Of a DNA stretch of 64,000 nucleotides, positions 21,831 through 35,600 are shown in pieces. The position numbers were made by a program, and so were the translations under genes. Below the pieces are notes generated by a model. The model did no database searches, was not told the DNA's origin, and saw nothing but the letters and a program-made list of their open reading frames with translations. Position 1 is the first letter of the stretch. Each line of letters begins with the position of its first letter. This DNA is from Strongylocentrotus droebachiensis (Eukaryota > Echinodermata > Echinoidea > Camarodonta > Strongylocentrotidae): assembly GCA_035222895.1 (NCBI GenBank), contig JAVYIG010007857.1, positions 32,297 through 96,296 of the forward strand, in the 5' to 3' direction.

Positions 21831-23214
21831 TTCAACAACAGAGCCTTTGCATGAGGTTCACTACGAAATCATTAAAGCACCGGGCTGGATCATGGCAATT
21901 TTATTGTTTGTGGCTGGTGTGATCACCACACCATTGTCAAGTTTAGCAAAAATTTGTTTTGAACCAGCAACATTGACCATTGGCCAGTATGACGTCACAA
22001 TTCGGTATATGTGGTCTAATGAAAATGCAGCAATCGGGAAATGACTAAGAAAATATCGCTTTTAAACCTGACGTTCTGATATTATTATTGTTTTAAATGG
22101 AAAATAAAAACACATGTCTTTAGATTCATATTATTCCCTCCTTGCATCAAATGAATGTACAGTGAACCCTGTTTTTGCGACCACCTGTACATAAAGACAT
22201 CCTGTGTAAAAAAAAAAAAACAATTTAAACAAATTTATAAAAAAAAAACGTATTTTCTGTTTCCATTGTTGAGTAGCGTTTCTTCTTCAAACTTGTAGAA
22301 AAAGACACCTGTAAAATTACATTAAGACCATTTCCTCGTCTTGTTAGCTTTGAAAGCTCTTTATGAACATCAAATGGATCAGAATGCCTGTCGGAAGAAA
22401 ACAACGAAATGAGGAACATGGGTTGCTCCAAGTTCGGTTCTCAATCTACAAAGTTCGTTTAATGAGACGAGCGCCCTCACAGTGATCCAGCAGTGAAGCC
22501 TAGCCACTGATGACGTCTGGTTTTCTCGCTTGATACATTGAAGGGGATTCTTTAAACCGTTCTGTAAACCGATGTTATGTAAAGTTATGGTGCAAATTCA
22601 ATGAGGCAAGGTTGTATTCCGGTACGCCCTTCATCCCAATAAAAGTGGAAGCATTTACAAGAATTTATTTGGACCCAATTTTAAAATTCTATTGAGCAGC
22701 GGAAAAAATGTATATTGGTCAGAAGCTGTGTGTGTGGACCATGACGGGCGGTGAAAAACAACCCCCCCCCCCCCCTACAAAAAAAACAAAAACAAACAAT
22801 GCAAATAAACAAAAAAGAACAAAAGAACTATCGAAAACAATGATTAATTTGGATCATGGACGGTATGACTGGGATGTAATTTAAGTTCAACTCTAATTTC
22901 GTTTTAACGCCAAGCCGAACATGTCTGTGGAAAAAAGAAGAAAAAATTGTAGCAACTTGAATTACGATCGTTTTATAGCTTTCTCTTAAAATTTAATTAT
23001 TTATATTTAATTGAAATTCTATTTAACAGAATCGTAGAATCTGACGAAACGGCTTTTTGAATATGTTTTTAGGGTAGAGGACAGGGCTTTGTTTGGCTTT
23101 TAATTTGACCATCCGATCGGTCAATTCGGATTGTTATCATTCAAAAGGATCACATTGTATCACAACTAAAGCCTATACCATGAAAATATTCAGTATAGAA
23201 ACATACAAATAATA

Positions 23215-23445
23215 ATGAGTTTGTATAGCGCTCATGTCTGTCGAAATTGACACCCCTAGTGCTCCATAAATATTGCCACTGCTTTAACATGGCTACCATT
23301 ATGGCGCTCGAGCATTATAAGGAATTAATTCCTGCCAGGTACCCATCTACCTCATCTAGGTCGAGTGATACAATGCGGGATTCGAACCGCCATTGTGATC
23401 CACAGTCTGGTGACGTGTCCACTGAACCACGACACTTCCACACCG
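23215..23445 (-). repeat. tRNA-derived SINE
   Basis: On the minus strand GTCGTGGTTCAGTGGAC (A box) and GCGGTTCGAATCCCG (B box) lie about 45 bases apart, followed by a body containing GCCAGGTACCCATCTAC on the plus strand and an end with TTTGTATAGCGCTCAT. The head-body-tail order matches a tRNA-headed SINE. Confidence 0.75.
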
Positions 23446-24334
23446 GCCTCTAATAATGCCTCTTTATTGTTGTAATACTCAGAAAGATGAAGGTTGTACA
23501 CAAGTAACCATGGTTACTGTAATATAAACGAAAATGTGCTGCAAATCACATCACACATCATCACCAACCTTCAGACAATCAGAGGACTCGACGAATCAAA
23601 ATGATTTCGGTTCCTGTGGGATGTGTGATCCAACCACCCTCAAGGTTAGCCCGATTTATCTCCAGCCCCCGAAATGTCGTGAGAGAAAAAAAATGCAACC
23701 CCCAAAAGAAAGAGAAGTGTTATCCTTTGGTGAAGCTAGGCTGTTATCGGAAATGATTCACTGCAGATGAAATCCCTTTGACGTCCGGGAGTGAAGTAGA
23801 GGGCGCTTAACCCGTACGCGCCCGCAGATGCAGTCCGTTGCCTAGGTGACGAGATGATCCGACGTTTGCACTGAGTTGTATTTTGTAAAAGGTATAGGAT
23901 GAAGATTAGGGGGCGATTGGGTTCTAGGTTATTTTAGGGTAAGGATTAGGTACAATTTTAGGTCTGGGGTTGAGGAATGTGGTTACGGTGGTGCAACATT
24001 TGTTCCTGTGACGATTGCTCCGTGCTGTATTTTGTAATAGGTAAACGGTAAGGTTGAGAGGGGCAGTTAGGTTAGGTTTAGGGTTAGGATTACGTAGGGT
24101 GGTTGGTCCAGGGTTGAAGTTAGAAAATCAGTGAGTGTTAGAAATTGATGGCGGAGCGGTTGTCTTAGGAATAATAATAATAATTTGTGATGATGATGCT
24201 GATGATGATGATAATGATAATGATAATGGTCATGATTATGATAGTGACAATAATTATAATAAGGATGGTGATGACGATAATAATAATAATAATAACTAAA
24301 ATGTTGTTTACCGATGGGAATCAATGCTGTTCCT

Positions 24335-24515
24335 CATGCGGCACTGCAAGTATTATTACCCTAGCCAGGTATCCATTTACACCTGGGGGGGGGGGGGGCA
24401 AATGTGGATCAATGTATTGCCAAAGGATGTTAAAACCAGAATGGGCTTCGAACCCTCAACCCTTGTATTGAGAGATACATGAACGAAACACTGTACAATG
24501 ACACTTCCATGGCCA
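24335..24515 (-). repeat. tRNA-derived SINE, diverged copy with G-run
   Basis: Shares GCCAGGTATCCATTTACACC, GCAAATGTGGATCAATG, TTGCCAAAGGATGTT and TTCGAACCCTCAACCCTTG with the SINE at 49745-49920. A G14 run sits at 24385. The A-box half is degraded. Confidence 0.7.
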
Positions 24516-25687
24516 TGTATGTGTCAAACAACCGCCGTGAAAGGGTTAAGGTGCTTATGACTAGGAGCGATCGAGGTCGTAGAAGTTCAAGCCCGGAGTG
24601 AGGGGTATTGAGCGATAGGAACGTTATTCGGTGCTCCGCTGAGAATACACGGTCTGCAACATATATCAATCCATCCCTTTTCTTGTATTCATTTTCTTGT
24701 TAATCCTTCTTTTTAACTTTTCTTTTGTTCCTTAGATTTGTTTTCATTTCTTAAAAATGAAAAATTGCGAAACATGTAAAACTTATCAAAATATATGTCA
24801 ATAATTATATTTCGTGACGAAAAAGAAATTAAATTAGAACATTTTAGTTAGATAATTAACCTGCACGGATACATCCCCTACCCGCTCCAATTTAGTATCT
24901 AACTTGAAAATTATGATCAAACACATAATTATATGCGCATTGTCCAGAAGAATCAGGTTTAAACAAAATATTTTCTTGCTAATATAGGGCAAAAGGATTG
25001 CAAGAGACTGATGTTTCATTTTGTTACTTACTAAAAGAAAATTGAGCAAACTTTGATATGGCTCTGCTCCTGGCCCTTATCAGAGCCTTTCATTGGGAGA
25101 GTTTGGCCAACCCAATTGCTTTGTTGGACAAGCGCAAAACACACGATGCTGTGACCAATTGGAACCAAGTTGGCCAAGCTATTTAAATAGATGGCTCTGG
25201 TCCTGATGTAAGTATAGCGCCAGCTATGTGCAAAATATTCACGTTAATGGAAACTGCATGTTTGTCCTGTTGGGGAACAAACAGTACCCGTAAATTTGCT
25301 ACACCAGAGGAGTATCCAGAGAATAATATCAGAGATTAATAGATAAAGATTAGAATCCTTTCAAGAGGAGGAGGCGTAATGTTCCCCGGGCAGCCGTGTG
25401 TTCTTTAATAGACATACTGCGAATAATATTAATTTTGTTTGTGCTTGGCATTCAAAATTCAAACCCGGGAATCGGGGACACTTTACCACAATTCTGACAG
25501 CCTTGAGCAGAGCCTAGATCTGTCAGTTTCTGGCTGTGTTCAGGAGTAGAGAGCTTTGTAGTATAGGTCCATGTACAGAGCAAATACAGATTCTTTTGTA
25601 GTCTGATATTGCAGACACTGTTTCACACAATGACTGACAAGGGTTTGTGGTGCCTGCAAACTATAGGAGGGGTGCGCACACGCCGAC

Positions 25688-25881
25688 TTAAAGCCATACT
25701 GTACTAATTGTAGCTACTTGCTCCCTCTATATAGAAAACAATGCCAAATCGGTGACCATTGGTCCCCATGATCCTCTTTTTCTTATGTTAATTGAGAGCT
25801 GAGTTGATGAGATAACCACATGTCTAATGACCTTGTAGGGTGGTCTAATACCTTCCATAAACTAGTACAGATGAGCTTTAA
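25688..25881 (+). mobile_element. TTAA-flanked MITE, family A, copy 3
   Basis: Starts TTAAAGCCATACTGTACTA and ends TAGTACAGATGAGCTTTAA, a clear inverted repeat with TTAA at both borders. Internal order is the same as at 864 (GCTACTTGCTCCCTCTAT, GTGACCATTGGTCCCC, GAGATAACCACATGTC). Confidence 0.85.
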
Positions 25882-28310
25882 ATAAACAACTGTTTAAGTC
25901 TACTAACTCTAGTATTATTTTGGTTCGAAGGCGCAATATGGTATAATTTTAAGTAAGAATAATAATGTTAAACTTGTCTTTACATTGCAATATTGACAAA
26001 GATAATTATTGATACCCATATCATCCCCTCCCATCCCCCTCCCCCTATTTTGTCATTGCGCGTTTCTAGCTATGGTCAAACGGCTTTCCGGCATACTGTA
26101 TGTCGTTTATAGTTTCTTTTATCTTCTAACATTGTCCTAACAAGGTTGTGGGACTCGAGAGGGCAACTGTTGCCAAAGAAAAATAATAGAAACGAATGAA
26201 AATACAAATTTCTGCCGACTCAAATCTTTATCAATCAATTTGAGTAACTTTGGCACCTGTCCTGGGACTGTTTGGACGGGATCAGCTATCATATCAAATC
26301 ACATCTAATCTAGCAGAGTTAGGAAAGGGTTTCTTCCGATCAAAGGAACTTCAAATATTCATTATAAAATCATAGTATTGGGAGATTGTTCCATTGAATT
26401 TGTGAGATAAAGGAATCATGCGCACACGGAACGAGGAGAGCTTGGCGTTTGATGCAGCCCCCCCCCCGGTGATAATTTTAATATTCATAATACTCGAGCA
26501 AACTTCATCTCATTTTCGACAGTGAGGTGTTTGTAATAGCCTATGTATATCTCATCTGTATAATTTGATGACATAATTTAATTTTCACATGAAGTGTCAT
26601 TATTTAAAAACTGGAAAGCTTATACATGTAAGTGATGTGGGCGCTTAAAAACATGAGCCCCGGTAAATAAAAAGCATATTTGTGTTAAAGAACGATAATA
26701 AGATAGAAAGAGAGAGACAGAGACAAAGAGAGACAGACAGACATAATTAGGTGGAGGGGTGGTAAGAGGGAGAGAGACAGAGCAGGGGATACGATGAATA
26801 AATATACAGAAAGACAGAGATTAGAGAGAGAGAGAGAGAGAGAGGGGGAGAGACAGAGAGAGAGGAGAGAGAAATCACAAATCCTTCTTTGTCATGTTTT
26901 TCTCATGTCCTTTTCTTATCACATGATCCAGTTTTAATACTGGACTATCCTCACAAACAGACAAGTTACCAAGGCAACATATCAACAAGATTGATCACAA
27001 TGACGCGCGCTACATCACCGTTGATCGGAAAGTATGACACTGATATACCCGAGTGACTCATCCGTCAATATATGAGTCTTCTGTCATTCATTACTGCTAA
27101 GGTCCCAGGTGAGAGCAGAAGTCAAGCGTAATTTGTTATCGGGCGGTCAAGAATAATATTGAACTTACTCTAAAATGTAAAAGAATTGCACATTCCGCCG
27201 TAACAATCCGCGCCAGGTATTATCAATTTTGGCTATCAAATATTTGGAAAGATTAAGAGTTTTTATATTTTTGTCCAAGAGCGATAGATCGTATCATAAT
27301 CTAAAGGCGGATCGTTCGACTTGGAAATATCAAAACTAAGAACGGAAAGTGTGGCCAAACCCTTTGTAAAGATACATGTTGATAGGCTATCAGGCATTTG
27401 TTTCGTTTCCTTCAAGTTAAGTAGACAATTATGTTGTTAGCTTTATAGGTATACAGATATATAGGCTAAGGTTTTGATTAGAAAATACGGGTGTACATTC
27501 AGCAGCCTCATGTATACACCCCTTCGTTTCGTTTAAATTTCTTAATGGACTTGCTGTTAACATTTGTTTGTTTGTTTGTTTATGTGTTACCGTGTGCATG
27601 TGACCTGCGTATTTTAGTATTATTTTCAATTGTAATATTCTTCCTAGTTGATGCAATTAAATTAACAGGAGCCCGCAATAAACGTAGTATAATATCTTTA
27701 GCAAGACAATACAATAGCTTAAAATCAAGATCTTATTGAAGACACTTAAACTTATGACCCACTATATTTAAAGCAGTTAAAACATGAAATGTCATAACGT
27801 TTTTAAAAGGCTACGAAAGGGATTATTTTGATTTTAATAGCCTTTTTTAAGGAGGGGGATTATTCCAGTATTCGACATGTTTTAGTACTATAGTGCTCCA
27901 TTCAATCAATCAATCAACCGAAAACAGGGCTATGCATGTATGTATTTATGAATGTGTATGTACCGGTGGTAAAGACGAACAAAACATTCTCCCCTTGTAT
28001 TTAAAGCTCCATCGGAGACACCTCCACAGTTTCTGCTTATTTTAGAACATAAGTGAAGTTTTAAGACTAAGTCTTATGCTTGCATTTATGACTATATGAG
28101 AGTCATATTTCTTTTGATTCTTAAACAAAACTGATGCGGTTCGGACAAGGCAGGCCTAGTAATATTTCTTAGGGCAATCACCTTTTATTTTGTTGTTATC
28201 CAGTGAGCATCTCTCCTTGCTGTGCAGACTGGCATCATGCCCAACAGATCCAGGCTTTTGGGTTGTCTCCAGCCTGGAACCCTGGGATGGTTTGTAGTGG
28301 AAGGATGATG

Positions 28311-28311
<1 letters not shown>

Positions 28312-28405
<94 letters not shown>

Positions 28406-28502
28406 GGGGTGAGTGACAAAGTGAGATGTGGAGAGAGAGGCAGAGAATGAGAGAGATAAAAGAAGAGAGAGAGAGAAGGAGAGAGGGGAAGAGAGAGAGA
28501 GG

Positions 28503-28536
<34 letters not shown>

Positions 28537-28670
28537 GTGAGAGAGGGAGAGAAGAGAGAGAGAGAGAGGGGTGAGTGACAAAGAGAGATGGGAGAGAGTG
28601 AAATTGGGGAGATAGAGAGAAAGAGAGAGAGAGAAAAAAGAAGAGCGAGAGAGAGAGAGAGAAGAGAAGA
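28312..28670. repeat. Long interrupted (GA)n microsatellite
   Basis: About 360 bases of GAGA with interruptions (GGGTGAGTGACAAA occurs twice). The opposite strand is a polypyrimidine tract. The long open frames across it have Ser/Leu-only composition. Confidence 0.95.
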
Positions 28671-28987
28671 GGGGGAAAGGGCAAAGAGGGATATAAACAT
28701 AATAATTAACGAGGAAGGTATGAAAAGAAAGAGATATATTTTGAACGTCCCGAATTGTAAAACCAATTTACTATTTGTTAATACAGACTTGTTAGTTTTT
28801 ACAGTGTTACAGAGAGAGAGAGACCCTGGGAAATGATGATTATTGTCCCCAGCCTAAAACTATGGATAGTTGTAGTGGAGATAGGATGAATACATGTACA
28901 TCAAGAAAAGAGATAGAGAGGTATACAGCATGATAAGGAATGAGATGAGAAACGAGGGAGACATAATTATGGAGGGGGGGGGGGGGG

Positions 28988-29039
<52 letters not shown>

Positions 29040-29140
29040 TGAGGGATAGAGAAAAAGGTAGATAAGAGATCATAATTGATATACATTAATCTTCTGTTCA
29101 TAAATTCATTTTAAAAATCTTCAGCACGTTACACCCCCCC

Positions 29141-29174
<34 letters not shown>

Positions 29175-32100
29175 TCTCTGCCTCTCTTTCACTTCTCTCT
29201 CTCCATGTATCATACTCTCATTTTCATTCTTCTAATCCCTAACTAACTTCCCTCCAACTCAGAATCTCTTTCATCCTAAACACCTTTTACATTTAAATGG
29301 GTATGCCTAGTCGATGTTTATTTCATTGCTTTTTTATCGTTTCCAAATTTCATTTTAGGATTTTACAAGGTCATTGACAATAACATATTTTTTAATGAAC
29401 GATAACGCGCATTGATCTAGCGCATAATGATGACGTAATAATTAATTTGAGCTCATCATTATGAACATTACCATAGAGACAATGCTGACAATTCATCGTA
29501 TTCATTATCAGTATGGAATAAATAAACAGACAGGGCCATATTTCGCCAAGTATAACAAATTTTATTTAGTACAACAAGTTTCATTACTACAGAAATGAAG
29601 GTAAAACAACTTAAACTTATCTTCATTATTTTCGTGTATCCTTATGAAATGTTTTTTGTTTGGGTTTTTAAAGCAGTTGAGTTGAAAAAATTGTTTTCTT
29701 CTTTTTATCATACCAGGGTATATCTGCATGCTCAATGTATTTCATTGTAAAAGCCTAACCTCGTTCGTTCGTGTCTCATTAGATCAAGATTAATGTACAG
29801 TTCCTTAATTAAATTGAATTAAATTAAGTTCTTCCACCGCCCGATGGCTGCGATGGCCGTCTAATGACAGCCCAAAAGCTTTACCTAATATATCCTGTAA
29901 ATGAACGAGATGAATTTATTAAAAAAATCACCATGTCATTAACTTCATTGGTTACATTACTTAGAATTAAGGGCAGTTTTAGAAAGTATAATGTACAGTC
30001 CCGATATGTTCATTTTCAAAAACAAAACAAAATTAACTTTAAGGAGAGATTCATTTAAAACAGAGAAGTTAGTAGAGAGCTAAACAAAAAAAAAAATTTA
30101 AAAGATTGTACAGCACATTGTTGGCCCCAGCGGCTGATTCAGTTTTTATAGGAGGGGGTGGCACTATGTTGAATATAAATCTCCCCAAAATGAAAATATT
30201 AAATGAAATAAAATTAAATTAAAAAAACAAGATGAATGAATATAAAAATAATAAGAAAAAGAAGGTTATCAGATTTTTGTAGGGTATTTATTTTCCAGTG
30301 AATTAAAAAAAAAAAAATGTTTGGTATATCAATTGGTATACGGGTCATTTTTGCCCCCCCCTGTCCCTTCACACTAAATTTGCGAGAGGTCGACCCCATT
30401 TTTCAGCAATCTCGACGGTTGAACTTCTCCCAACCTTGTGAGATCTTCGTTCCGCGTCATGTCTTTAAAGTCAGACGAAGAAAAAGAATTACCCTCAAAA
30501 AGAGAATCCCACTCAGGGCTTGGTGTATATTTTAGAGATTTTTTGTTTACGCCAAACTTAAGATTGCGGACACACGCCGGATGCGATTTCTGTCAGTCGA
30601 TCGACCTAAATTTCTTCTAGCGATGATTCGCTGTGGATTTGCGCCCTAACCATCGGGTGGGGGTTCACGACCGACCGGGTGGTAACCGGAATGTTTTTAA
30701 AGCCCCTGCTTAACATATTGTTTTAACTTTGGATTAATTCGACTAAACCCCAGTGAAAGTATTCTTCCCTTTCGACGCAATTCCATTTCGACGCAATTCC
30801 ATTTCTAAGTACAACCAACATCAATTTATTATCTAATCTATGGGAGCTGTTGATATTTCCTAAAAAGAAGTAACGCTTTTTTATGATGAACTGTAAAAAA
30901 ACCGAGTTTTATTCCCTGTAAGAGTATGTTAATTTGTTTTATAATTCATTTCTTCTTTAAAAAAAAATATTTTACTCCTTTTTATTCTTTTCTTTTCTTT
31001 TCTTTTCTTTTGTTTTCTGTTTTCTTTTCTATATTATTTTCTTTTCTTTTCTATCTTTAGCGGGCTCTTACTTAACGGTAAACTCCCCCACTTTATTGAC
31101 GACATTTCTAGGAAGAATTCTGAAAGTTTATGTCAGATGTCTGTGGTACATCTTAAAGGAATATCTTTTAAAGAGTTTGGGTCATTGCAAATGTCATAGG
31201 GTCATTCGCCCTTGGATAGCTTCTAGCGTCCAGCCCTGCAAAATGTCACAATAAGCTTATTTTGAGGGTTCTCTGCTTTTCCCTCCACCATAATGGGCAT
31301 CCTGGATCTCATCATCAGAACATTATGCACCCATAAACCAAAATAAATTTCCTTTCATATAATGTCAGATAAAGCCTAAAGACTTCTGTAACAGATGGAA
31401 ATTATAAAACTTTGAGTTTGATAATTATAGTAAGGTGACCTTTTACAAAAGTGCGTAAACGTTTTGAGTAGAACATAATTGTTCATAATATTTCTAATCG
31501 TTTCTGCGACATTATTGATTAACTGAAAACACTTGTACGAGCCTGTTTTGTCTATTAATCCTCGCAGGGGGTATCTTATCTGTCCAAAGGCGGGAAACAG
31601 GCGAAGCGGGATGGAAGGAGGATAAATTTGAAACAAGCCCTCTCCAATGACTCATTCGTTGTCACATGGGCGTTCTTACAATGAGGGGCGTCGATCTAAG
31701 GGCGTATGGGGACAATCCCCCCTCAAATTATCATAAAAACAAAGGCCATTGTCACCTGTCGAACCACCCGTCCTATACGCCGATCAATTTTGATCGATAC
31801 GCGAGTGAAATGATTTTGTTGTAAAAAAAGAAAAGAATATGCTATGTCAGAAATAATGGAAAGAGCGTTATTCTTGTTTTCTCAAATCATAAATATTATG
31901 ATAGATATTCTTAAGTTTTATAATATCACACACAGCTTTCTGAAAATATATAATACATCCCCACCCCCAATTTCCTCCCAAATAACTTTAGATTTTGTTT
32001 TCTTACTTGCAATTCAGAGCTGACGAGAGTGTTCAAACCACCCCACCCCACCCCACACACACCATCCCATTTCCCTTCCCCCTACATCTGCAATGTATGA

Positions 32101-32637
32101 ATCTACTTCCCTGCTTCCACAACGATGACAAACCTTGTATCAGTAACTGTTGTATCAGTGATGAAGAAATGAGGCGTTTTGGAAATCCAAAATGGAAGCA
32201 TCCGACACAGCTGAAGGAATTTAAATTTTGCCTTAAGTGGATACATGTTTGGGTAATTTCTGCTACATTTACTGTTCCTGAGGGATTCAGCATCAATTAT
32301 GATATTTTAAATGATCTTTGTGTGACAAATTATCGACCAAACTGAATCAAGCCGTCTATTTGGTATTAAAACATCATGCTACACAATTTGATACAAACTA
32401 TTTTGATTTAATATAATACACAGGTTACACTAAAGTCATTTTGTTGTACGTACTATTATTGTCCTCACTCTCTATCGACTGATCAATTGATTGATTAATT
32501 GATTGATTGATTTAATAATTTATACAAACTATGTTTTTACATTAGTAAAAAAAAGTATTACAGAGTCAAATCGTATGCTTATAATTAAGGATGGTAGATG
32601 GGACTAGAAAATAGCCCATTGTGCTAGTCGAGCTTGA

Positions 32638-32680
<43 letters not shown>

Positions 32681-35600
32681 ACTCTCTCTCTCTCTTTCTC
32701 TCCCACCTCTTTTTCCGTTTTAGAGCGCCCTCCCAAAATAAAAAATAAGTAAAATTGCCAATAATGTTGTATAAAGAATGGACTTGGTAACACTTGCGGA
32801 ACAGCCTGCTAAAAACAAGCAAAAAATAAATCACGTTTTACCATAGTTTCCTACCGCCCGGTCCCACTTCTTCATCCAAAACAATACATTGCCCAATTAT
32901 TTTCATCGCTGATGATGTTATAATCGCCAAAAATTCCACCGGCATCTCGCAATAACAGCACGAACCACAAAGAAAAGCCCTCCATCTGTTTGTAAACCGT
33001 ATTGCCATCAACAGACCTCTCCCGTTTCCGAAACAGTGGGCGAAATAGAATGAATCCGTACCTGTGTTCCTTTCTCTTGGTTGTTGGTATCTTTTCTTGA
33101 GAAATTCGGTCTCCAAGGATACGCCTAAACGCGGGAATGTTATTTTGAAGATTCGGTTGCAATAGATAGCATTCGCACGTGTTTCGGAAGGAAGAATATG
33201 AATATTTGCAGATATATGATGCGTTCCACTTTGACAACAGTGGCGTAGATGCAAGGGGAATGGAGGGGAACGTGCCCCCATCAAATGAGGAACAAAGAAT
33301 TAAAGAGAGAAAGAGATATAGAAGGAGAGAGGAAGAAAATAATGGGAGGAGAAGACAATACAACCCCCAGTCATGCAGCCTCATGTCTCCCCGAATCAAT
33401 ATAATTACGACTTTCCGTTTCCTAACCTATGCCTCGAACCCCACTCCCGAACCCCCCACCCCCTCCATCCCCCCTCTCGTCCCCCTCCCCCACCCCATGA
33501 TGCCGGTCGGCGCCACCTAGATGTCTTGATGTACCTTAAATACGTCACTGTTTACTGGTATTGTGTATAGAACAATGTGAATTCATCAAAAGAGTTCTAA
33601 ATTGAGAATACAACCCTGTATACCTTTAACAGAGTTAAGACAAAATACATAATACCCCTAAAGCTATTATAGACCTAATAGAATTAATACAAACTCCATT
33701 CGTTTGCTCATGAAATATGTGTTGTTTTCACAAGTCAGTAGAAATGCTGTTCCATACTGCTAAATAGTATTACATTTCTATATTTTGAAATTATGGAATT
33801 CGAAATTCATTTAAAGATTTGTACACTAAATATTGAGTCATTACAGGTTTGTGAACCTGTCAACATGTTGCAATTAAAAAGTCGTTTCTGTATGTCAAGA
33901 ATTATCTAAATAAGAGGACCCTTGTTCCATTTAATTACTGATATTCTCCCTGGATAGTTTGCACCAAGACCACGAATTATAACGGAAGCCTGATTTAAAA
34001 ACCACAAGGTCCCTAAAGGACACATTTTGTGGAGCAGAAAAAAATTCCAAGTAATATTTTCATTACTAAACCGTATAGGGAAAACGATTTGTAATATATA
34101 GGTGGAGGAAAGAATCGGACGATTGTCTCATGCGCATAAAATAGAACTTTGATAAAATTATGCAATATATTGAGTGATTTATTTTTTATTAGCTTTATTC
34201 AGACGAATTTAAACATCTCTCTTCATAACTCATCATTTATGTGTATATCAACATTATTTAAAAAGTGATCAGTATAATAAACACTGCTTGACAAACATCT
34301 CCTAAAAAATAAATACATTAAATTAAGAAGGATCCTCTAATTTTATTGGAAAAAAGATTTATGAGGAGAGTAAACAATTATGGTCAAATTACAGTTGACC
34401 ATCACGTGATCGCAACGAATACATCGCTTTTTTTTTTTTCTTAATTGATCAAATGACATGAATTGATAGTGATGAACAATTCTAAAAACAGGTGAACACA
34501 AGAAAAGATAGGAAAGAGAGGACGAGGTCAAGAACAACAAAAAATGCAAACATTCAGCTTAAAGATTTGACTTATTCTCCAGTCGGGCGTTAATTTCATA
34601 TGCTCTCCCGGAGTGCCGCGATATTACACCAAAGAACTATTGGAACATAATTTGGGTCTAAATTTGGGTATTTCTTATCCTTGATATTTCATCACTATCA
34701 TCCCTTTCTTGATGACTTCATAGATGCCCCATTGAATACAGGTTGAATGGAAGAATGGCATCGTTATGAGGCGACCAACATCCCAATGCCATGGGTAATA
34801 ATTTACACGTGTTATGTCGGGGTCTACTCGAGTAAGTTGAGAGTTAGATGTACCAGTAAACACCATCCCTTTCATATACCTTTATGTTAGTTGAATTGAG
34901 GTAAACATTTCTTTTTGTATTTATGATGGTGCTGGTGTTTACTCTTTGTATTTATTCATGCTTTTTACATGCCAATTATTTATGTTAAACATGTTTTGTA
35001 TTGTTTTTATTCCTGAATATGCATATATTTGTGTATTTTCGTATTTTTTAGATACGCCTTTTGGTGACGAATAAAGCAGAAATGAAATAAATATGATGGC
35101 TATCAAAATAATCACCATCTACATTGGCTAGAAACACTTACAAAATACTGACCCCTCATTCTCGCGTTGAACTTCTAATGGCTACAGCCAAACAGACTGT
35201 CATGTTAGTCTCCCTGGTCCTCGGAAAACCTTTATGAGGGTTCGTGAGGCCGATATTGTCGGTCTTGGGGGTTGTCGGTCTATATGAATGTCCCGGGGCT
35301 ACTATTGAAAGTTCTAATAAATTAAGGGCTAAATTTCGAAATCTGATGCTATCGAAAATCCAGTATATATACATTTTTCCCAATTTTTTGTTTGACTCCC
35401 AATATCTCCCATATTTATATTTTTCCTTTGACAGAATTTTCCTTAAACAGTGACGGAACATGGGTTCAGACATTGAGAGGAGAGGAGGGGGGCAAAGGAA
35501 ATAGGGGTGTCATAGCCTCTCATTTTTACCTTTCCTTTCCCCTCTTCCTTTTCTTTGCTCTCTCCCTCTTTTCGTCAGAAGGCACGTGCCCCTACATGTG

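Larger units (their letters stand above)
19950..25687. other. Intergenic DNA with repeats
   Basis: No gene recognised. Holds a (CTT/TTC)-rich tract at 20078-20240, the TTACGTAA-containing repeat at about 21530-21830, C13 at about 22763, two SINEs (23215-23445, 24335-24515), GGTTAGG-type telomere-like words at 23880-24100, and (GAT/AAT)n at 24170-24300. The 65-residue frame at 21847-22044 shows no domain. Confidence 0.5.

Noticed and set aside
28156-28766. Long minus-strand open frames (141-193 codons)
   Set aside because: Translation of an interrupted (GA)n/(TC)n microsatellite giving only Ser/Leu/Pro/Phe. Open in all three frames.
32838-33399. Two overlapping minus-strand frames of 148 and 175 codons
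   Set aside because: No recognisable domain, no convincing splice sites, and frames overlap each other. Kept as unexplained open sequence.
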